Both the position numbers and the translations under genes were made by a program. The notes under the pieces are model-generated. The model saw nothing but the letters and a program-made list of their open reading frames with translations. It was not told the DNA's origin and ran no database searches. This document shows, piece by piece, positions 56,211 through 64,000 of a stretch of DNA of 64,000 nt. Where the stretch lies: positions 3,100,001 to 3,164,000 of the forward strand of contig NC_064677.1 of assembly GCF_023278565.1 (NCBI RefSeq), read 5' to 3'. This DNA comes from Colletotrichum lupini. Its lineage: Eukaryota; Ascomycota; Sordariomycetes; Glomerellales; Glomerellaceae. How positions within the stretch are numbered: the first letter of the stretch is position 1; each line of letters begins with the position of its first letter.

Positions 56211-59200
56211 TATAACGGTTAATTAATATATAAACGAGAGTAAAGCTCCATCTATTATTAGCGTATTAATAATTATAAAAAAAAGGATACTAATATAAAT
56301 TTTAATAAAGATAAAAGTTAGTTCTAATAAATACGTAATAAGTTAGAAAGCGAGATATTAAAATAAGCTATTCTACCCCCTCTTATATATATAAAATTAA
56401 GCTCTAGATATATAACTTAATTTTAACACCTTATATAGCAACACGCCGCTAGATATATCTCCTATAACTTTAATTTATAACGAATATTAGTTATATTTTA
56501 GCCCTACTTACTAAGTAAAAAAGGAGAGAAATAAGTAAAGCACGACGGGAACTAGAGGAGGTAACTATATAACTTCTTCTCTTTTTAAAGGGCATTTTTA
56601 ATAAATTATATAAAAATAAAAATTAACTAGATATAGCGACGATAAAGTATTTTAATTAGCTACGGAAGAGTAATAATATAGTAAATAAATTATAAGTTTT
56701 AGTCTCGTATTAATAAGGACCCGGTCGGCCGGGTTATACTAGGCTATAGTTCGCCCTTAGTAACCCCTTTTTTACTTATTTAGCTAGCTCTAAGAAGTGG
56801 GCTTATTTCGGATAGTCTTATACCTTACGGGATAGAATAAAAGAACTATTTAGAAACTTTTATTAGTACTCTAAACCCCATATTATACCTAAAGAACATA
56901 ATAACTAGCTATTTTTATTTAAAATAGCTATAGCCCGCTACCGGGCGCTTACTATATTATATTTCCCTTCTATACCTTGCCCCCGAGCTAATAACTACGA
57001 TTATAACCGGTAATAACTAGTTATATAAGATTAGTAGCGATAATCATAATAATTATTAGGGAGGCTTAGATATTTCCGACTTTAATAGGTAATTAGATTA
57101 TAATACTTCCCCACAAAGTTAGCTTCTACCCGTTCTTAGGGCGTTACTATTTTTAAATTACTATAAATAGGCCTTAGGCTAGTTTTATAATAAATAGCCC
57201 CCGCGTTAGTTACTTTATATAATATAATAAAAGTTAATTTTAAATAGTAAGAAGGTAGTAAAATAAACCGAGTAGAACCTCGTTATAGCCCCGAGCGACT
57301 TTTAAAAAGAGGTACTCTTATTTAAAGTCGACGGGATTATTACCTCGAAAAAGAAATTTTACGAGACTAGCGCGACGATAATTATTATATTAGTTACTAA
57401 TAATTAACCTAAAAATAAGATTATAAAGTATTTTTAAGGGTAATAGATTAATTAGCCCGTCGTAAAGAGGTAATTATAAAAATAAAGCTAGCTTCTCCGC
57501 GCTAATAAGTATTTAAAAGTTTATATATAGCTAGACTATATAAAGAGTTTATCTACGGGCCGGCCCGCTAAACGAGGCACTATTATAATAGGCCTTATAG
57601 AGCGGAGTATATAAATAAATACTGAGTAAGAGGTTATTAATAAAGTTAACGCGTAGAAGCGGGTCTATTAGCTTATAAAATACCTAGGTACCCCGTATAA
57701 TAACGAATAATAATACTAATAAGATCGTACTTAAAAAATATACTATAAACTACTTAGTTATTATATAAAAGATCTTATTTAATAAGTATAATAAGGCTAT
57801 AACTTAAATACTTATAATAATATTCTAGAGGAAATTAGGGCGTAACTATATACTTAAGAATAATAAGGTTATAAATATAAGTAATAGGACTCGGGATCGG
57901 ACTCTACTAGCTATATCCCCGTAATTATCTATAACTATATTTTAAATTATATAATAATATTAAATAGAGCGTTATTAAATCTTAGTAACTTAGTTAGCCC
58001 GCCTTTTTATTTACTTCCCCTTTACGTAACTAGGCTAAGGAACGACGCTATCGAAATATATTATAAATAATATTATTTTAAAATAAAAAGCTTTATTTAG
58101 AAACGATACTTCGAGCTTATATATAACCTAATACTTAAGAGGGGGCTAGATCTCGAGCTAGTTTATAAGGATAATAATACTTAGCTTTTTATTAAATGAG
58201 GCGTACTGAAAAGTATAGCTCGCTAATAAGTACGGGATATTAAAGTCTATTTCGAGTATAAATATAGTATAGTAATAGTATAATATTCTTATCTAATTAA
58301 TTACTTTAGTTTAATAGCTCGTTAATAAAGATCGAATAGTTATAAAAATAGCCCTTAGTACTTTTTTTTTACTAACTAACGATCGTTATATATTCTTTTA
58401 AAAACGATTAAAAGTTAGCCTATATAAATCCTTAATATTCGTTCTAAACCTATTAAATAAAGTTTTTTAACTTACTGAAATAATACTTAATAAGAATAAT
58501 ATTTAATAAATAGGGTACTAAGTAAAGTAATACTACTCTTATTACTATATATATCTCTTATATATAGTCTAAATAATAAGAAGAAATATTATTTATAATT
58601 AAAATAGACCGAGGCTCGGGCTAGTAATTATAGTATAATAAGAGTATTTTAATAAAACTCTTAAAGACTTTTATATCCGTCGGTCTTTTATATACTTAAA
58701 AATATATTACCTTATCCTAAGTATATACCGGTAAGATTTAGTACCTCTAACCGTAATAAAATTACTTAATTTAACGTAGCCGCTTTCCTTAAAGAGCCTA
58801 GCCTCGACGGCATATACTAATACTTTTATTTATACTAAACTCGTTTATAAATACTAACTACTTGAATTAGTATTACGAGATCTAATATATTTATCTCGTA
58901 GGTCTAAATTACGCTCTTAAGTAATATTCTATAGAGCTTTCTAAAACTATTTATCTTTTTTTTAAAGTCTTATTAATAATAAAGCGTAATACGTTAGCTT
59001 CGTAGTATTTTTAAAAAAAAAGTAACTAATTTAAAGTTAAATATAAGTTAATAACGAGGTTACTACGCAAGGCGCTTAATATAAAAAGTATAATCGACTT
59101 AAGATAGCTAGGACTATTTATTAGAGTTTTTATAGTTCTAAACGTGCGCAGTTTTAAGCGGATTTAGTATACCGTCCGTAAATAATAACTAACTAAATCG

Positions 59201-62200
59201 GCTATATTATTATTAATAGCGGTTATCTTACTTAATAACTTATTATAAAGAATATTTTAAAAAAGATTACGTAAAGAATAAGTAAAATAAGGCGCTATAA
59301 TAACAAAGCCCGTTACTAACTTTACTAACCTTTACTAAGTCTAATAATAGTAAGTTAAGAATATTAATTCTAGCTATTATAATAATAATAAGTTAACAGA
59401 AATACTACGGTATTTATCCGTTCTTAGTATAAGCTATTTTTAAAGTAATTAATCTAGATCCCTTATTAATACTATATACGAGGTAATTAGGACTTATACT
59501 ATAAAAAGGCGTCTATATACTTAAAAATTAAAAGAGTTTAATCTAATAGGATATACTTTTTATATATAGCTATATACCTTTAAAAACTATATATATTAAG
59601 TAGAAATAGGGGGAAGCTATATCCGGTACTCGTTTTTATTAGTTATTTAATAAGAAAGTATAGGATATTACGCAGTTTATATAAAGCTCCTTATAGTAAT
59701 CTTTAGAAAGCTTATTAACTAATATACTTTTTAGTAATAATAGAGAATACTTTCAACCGCCCTAAGAGGCTAATATTCTTTTTAACTAGGGCCGGTCGAC
59801 TTATAACTATATTATACTTATACCGTACGCAATTATAAAGTCTTAGTAAGTAATTAGGGGCTCTCTATTTTAGTAACTAAAAAATAAAACCCGCTTTTTA
59901 TATTATTATAAAGCGAACGTATTAAATAGCTCTATATATAACTTTTTTAAGTACTCGTTAATAAATTTATCTTTAGCCTCTAGCCTCTAAGTTACTAAGT
60001 ATTATTATAATCCTAACTAAAGACTTACGACCTAGGGATACTTCCGGAGTTCGCTAAGGCTTCTAATCTATCGTAGCCTTTTTTAGTAATTACTAATCCT
60101 TACTAAAGCCCTTAGGTACTACTTTCTACTTATACTTCTAAGTTTTTATTTTTACTTTAGTTATATCCCGCCGTAGCTAATATAAGTTATTAATTATAAT
60201 ATGCGCGTTACGGAATATACCTATTTAGCTTAGATAGTTTTACTAAGCTAGGCTATTTAATTATTTTACTATCTATCTTAAACTACTAGCCGATTGCGTA
60301 AAATAAGTAATAATATTACGAAATATAAATAGTATTAGTACTCGTCGAGCACTTTATTACGTACTATTTTATATACTATTTTATATAGATCTTATATTTA
60401 TTTAGCTTAGAGACTACTGTTTTTTTTTCGTTCTAAATAAGTTAATTAAAGTTACTTAACCTATTTTATAAGCCTATTACTACTCGCCGTTTTTCGTAAT
60501 AAAAGATTACGTTCGGAATTTAGTATAGTTAGGAAACAGGTCTATAATTAATAACTTAAACGCCGCGCTACTTACCGTCCCTTTAATACTTAGTTAATCT
60601 AGGGTAGTCCTAGCTCTAAATTAATAATAGAATAGTAAGATAATAATATAAAAAAATCGGACCTATTACTATATTAAAAGGCTGACGCTGGATCTAACTA
60701 TTATTAATAGCTTTATAGTATTTAAGCTAGCTACTTACCCTATAATACTATATATACTTAGGGTCTATCGTAAGCCTTTAGTATAGCTATTCCTTAACTT
60801 CTTATACGCACCGTTAGGATTAGCTAAGTAGGATTTTATTATAATCTCGGCCCCTAAGTAACCTTACTCTGCGTATTAAATATAACTTAATATTAGTTTA
60901 AAAAATTAATATTATTTAATACCTTTTATTATATTTTATATCTCTTCGCTTAGCCCCCCGCTATTTAAAGTTTAAACTAGACTTATTTCTAACTAATTAA
61001 ATAACGACGGCCCGTTTTTAATTATTTTAAGTAAGAGCTCGAGCTAGCCTAAATTAATTTTACTACTTATAATATATAACCTTTTATCTCGAAGTTAATT
61101 CCTAGTTAAATTAAACCTATCCGTTTTATAGTTTATTAGTTCGCTATAAATATCGAAATTAGTATTTTAATTATTAAAGGTATCGACGCGGTTAGCTAGG
61201 TTAAAAGTAGTATTTTCGAAGCCTCTTTATAAGCTTATAGTATTTATAATAATAAATTTAGTTCTAAAATAGCTAAGGCGGCGCGCTTTATATTAATATC
61301 CCCTTAAGGCTAATAATAAATCCGTAGCGTCGTCTTTCCCTACGTTCGCCCCGTACTCTATAAGCCCTATAATAATAGTACTTAATAATAACTCCTAGCT
61401 CTCGCTCTCGCTTATTTTAATAATAACTCCGTTTATAATCGGTATAGTCTCCCCTTTCTAAGGATTAGTAACGGACTAAATAGCCTAACTACGACGTTAA
61501 CGGTCGATATAATATTAGCTATAGTATAAATTTAGTAACTAATCTACGTCTTAGGTTTTAAATATTATTAAGTTTATTACTTAGTTAGTTTATAAATCGG
61601 TTAACGTCAGGAATGCTCTAGCCTTTTAAAACGTAAATTACTCTATTAAGCTATTAATAAGTTAAGTTATAATATATAATAGCCGTAAATACTCTTACCT
61701 CGTATCTTAGTTTAAGTATTTTATTAATAGTACTACGACCGCTCTTTCAAACCTTAGCTTTAGCCTTTTTATTTTAATTATACTTACTATTAAAAAAGGA
61801 AAAAACTATTATAGTCTTTATTATAATAAAGCATAGCTAGAAATAAATATTAAGCATAGTATATCGGAGTATTAAATTTAGAATACTCTATTAAGTTCCT
61901 TATTATAATTATATACCTAGCTTATAATACTTAAAATTAATCTTTTTAAATAGCTTAGAAGCCGCCCCTAGCTCTTAATAGCAGAACGTCTTTACGCTTA
62001 ATTACTAGGAGCCCGAGGCGGCTTTATTAATACTATTTACCTACGAACCGACCCTTATATATAAGCCCGAATAAATTAACTATTATTTTAATAGGTTTTA
62101 TAAGTACTATAGCCTTTCTATTTAATATACCCTATAGCTACGGGTCGGCTTTTTATTTAGGGGAGGCGGGGGTTAGTTATAAAAAATCCTAATCCCCTAC

Positions 62201-64000
62201 CCCTTAATACTAATTTTCTATTTAACTTACCGTTTTTAAAAAGGCTTTTATATAGTTTATAAATAGTAAACTACGCTTAGTACGATATATAAAAAAAAGA
62301 TATTACGGACCCTAAATATCCTAAATTTATTATTTAGGGCTCTCTACCTATTTAATAAGGACTAATTTCGGCTTACTAATAATTACCGGCCGGGACATCC
62401 TTCTAAAAAAAAACTAAACGAGCATTCCTAAAGAATATTATAATATACATACTAATAATAAACGTCGCAGTTAGTTATTATTTTTAATTTTTAATTTATA
62501 CTACGTACTACGCTACGTATATAACCCCTACGTTAGAACTTATTAACTATATCCTATTATAATTATTATAATAACTACGCTTTTTTAACAACCCCAGTAA
62601 CGTTAATTACTTTCTATTTTTAAATAGCTTTAGTACTTTCTAGCGCCGTACTAATCCTTACTACTATTAAATTACTAATTATACTACTTATTACGGTCTC
62701 TATTAGTACTAAGAGCAGAATAAGGCCCTCGAACGGGATTAGCTTAAGACTTTTTAATAAATATAATATAATTATCGCTCTTTTAAAATATTAAAAAATA
62801 TAATTATAAGACCCCTATTTAAATATTTACCTTAATAAAAACGAGCGATGCTTATTGATAAAGCCGAGCGGGTCCGAGGCTAGTAATAAGTACGAATTAA
62901 AACTAATTATTAAAAACGGTTATAGTACTACGTAGGACTATATTAAATCGTATTCTAAGCCTTGTATATAAACCGTTTAATAATTAAGTATTTAGCTCTA
63001 CTACTCGTTCGTACTTTAAATACTATTAAATTAGGCCCTTAGGGCGTAGATTTCTTTATCCTTAGTAACGACGAGTATTTATTACTATAAGAAATAAATA
63101 AATATCTTTTTTATAATAACTATAATAAGTCTTATTATAAGAGTACCGTATCCCTAGTTAGATATATATTATAATATAATTATAATAAATAAAGCTAAGA
63201 TAAGCAATTTTAAACTAATAGCCGTTAATATAAGTTTTAGATATTATTTCTTTTTTAACATAAGAGGTAATATCGGTTCTAAACTATTAATACGATACTT
63301 AATTAGTAAGCTTCTAACGGTTCTACCTCTCTTAATACTTAAAAGGGCGTTAAAATATATTCCGGTATTACGGCTATAAAAAGCTACCCGGCCTAAACTC
63401 GTAATTTCGAATAAGAGACTTAAATAATATAAAAACTAATAAAGCCTTTTACTTCGTTTTTTACTTAACTTCGTAAACGTTACTTACCTATTTTTAATTA
63501 TATATAGACCTTAACCGCGCGGCCTAGGCTCGTATTATAATAATTCCAGCTAGCCCTAGAACCGGTAGCCGGATTTATATTCGTATTAAAATATAGTAGC
63601 GGCTTAACTACGTAAGTAATATTAGTAATTAGCTACGGTACGCTATAATAAGTAAATAAATAACTTATTTTTATTTTTAATATAAATAGTATACGATTCG
63701 GCTAGTTTTAATAAGGCTTCGTACGAGTTCTAAAAAGCAGAGGATTTAATAGCGTAAGACGAGAATAGCCTTTCGTATACTAATTATTAACGTAATTTAA
63801 ATAGTTAATAGCTCCTTAATTCTAGTATTCTACGTTACTAACTTAGTAACCTAAATATCTTATCGTAGTAGTCGTTTATTAAGAACCCTCGATTTAATAT
63901 AGAGCTAATAATAACCCGTACTTAATAGCGTAAGAGGATTTTATAATTTTTATTATATAAAATACGGCTTAGAATAGTAAGATAAAAGAAAGGTCTACTT
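56211..64000. other. AT-rich RIP-degraded sequence, unassigned
   Basis: CpA/TpG-poor sequence with stops throughout, runs off the window end. Presumably transposon-derived. I recognised no LTR pair, terminal inverted repeat or conserved domain. Confidence 0.5.

Overview
This window looks like a filamentous ascomycete (Pezizomycotina) genome, probably a plant-associated species with a compartmentalised genome. The evidence is short spliceosomal introns (49-69 nt in most genes, one of 119 nt) with GT...AG ends and CTRAC-like branch sites, typical fungal gene families, and long AT-rich blocks with the signature of repeat-induced point mutation (RIP). Those blocks almost lack CpA and TpG, are full of TpA, and keep CpG.

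Layout. (1) 1-7860 is RIP-degraded. It holds one copy of an unidentified repeat (1-2290), the 3' part of a Baeyer-Villiger monooxygenase paralogue with conserved flank (2290-3100), and a LINE remnant whose RNase H frame is on the minus strand (about 5300-7860). (2) 7860-14650 is a gene island: a Nudix hydrolase, a secreted nucleotidyltransferase-fold protein and an AKAP7-like 2H phosphodiesterase, all on the minus strand, then an NLP (NPP1) family secreted protein on plus. (3) 14650-31250 is mostly RIP-degraded. It contains a LINE reverse transcriptase remnant (minus), a less degraded stretch at 20400-22850, and a second copy of the repeat at 28440-30705. (4) 31250-43740 is the second island. 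It has a flavin monooxygenase (plus) facing a cytochrome P450 (minus), both disabled, then a small four-helix membrane protein, a decayed F-box/LRR-like gene, a coiled-coil protein, an 83-residue two-exon protein and a secreted cyanovirin-N domain protein. (5) 43740-64000 is RIP-degraded. It holds a 7.6 kb LTR retrotransposon with matching LTRs and target site duplication (43800-51441) and, just beyond it, a fungal NLR-type immune receptor pseudogene (about 52480-56210, minus) that can still be read as a PNP_UDP-NACHT-ankyrin protein.

The monooxygenase and P450 look like the remains of a secondary-metabolite locus. The monooxygenase is intact for 460 codons, then enters a sharply bounded RIP patch of about 300 bp. 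The P450 has an intron without a normal donor and a TGG-to-TAG change just before the heme-binding loop. No rRNA, tRNA or CRISPR feature could be supported. Much of the AT-rich sequence could not be assigned by eye.
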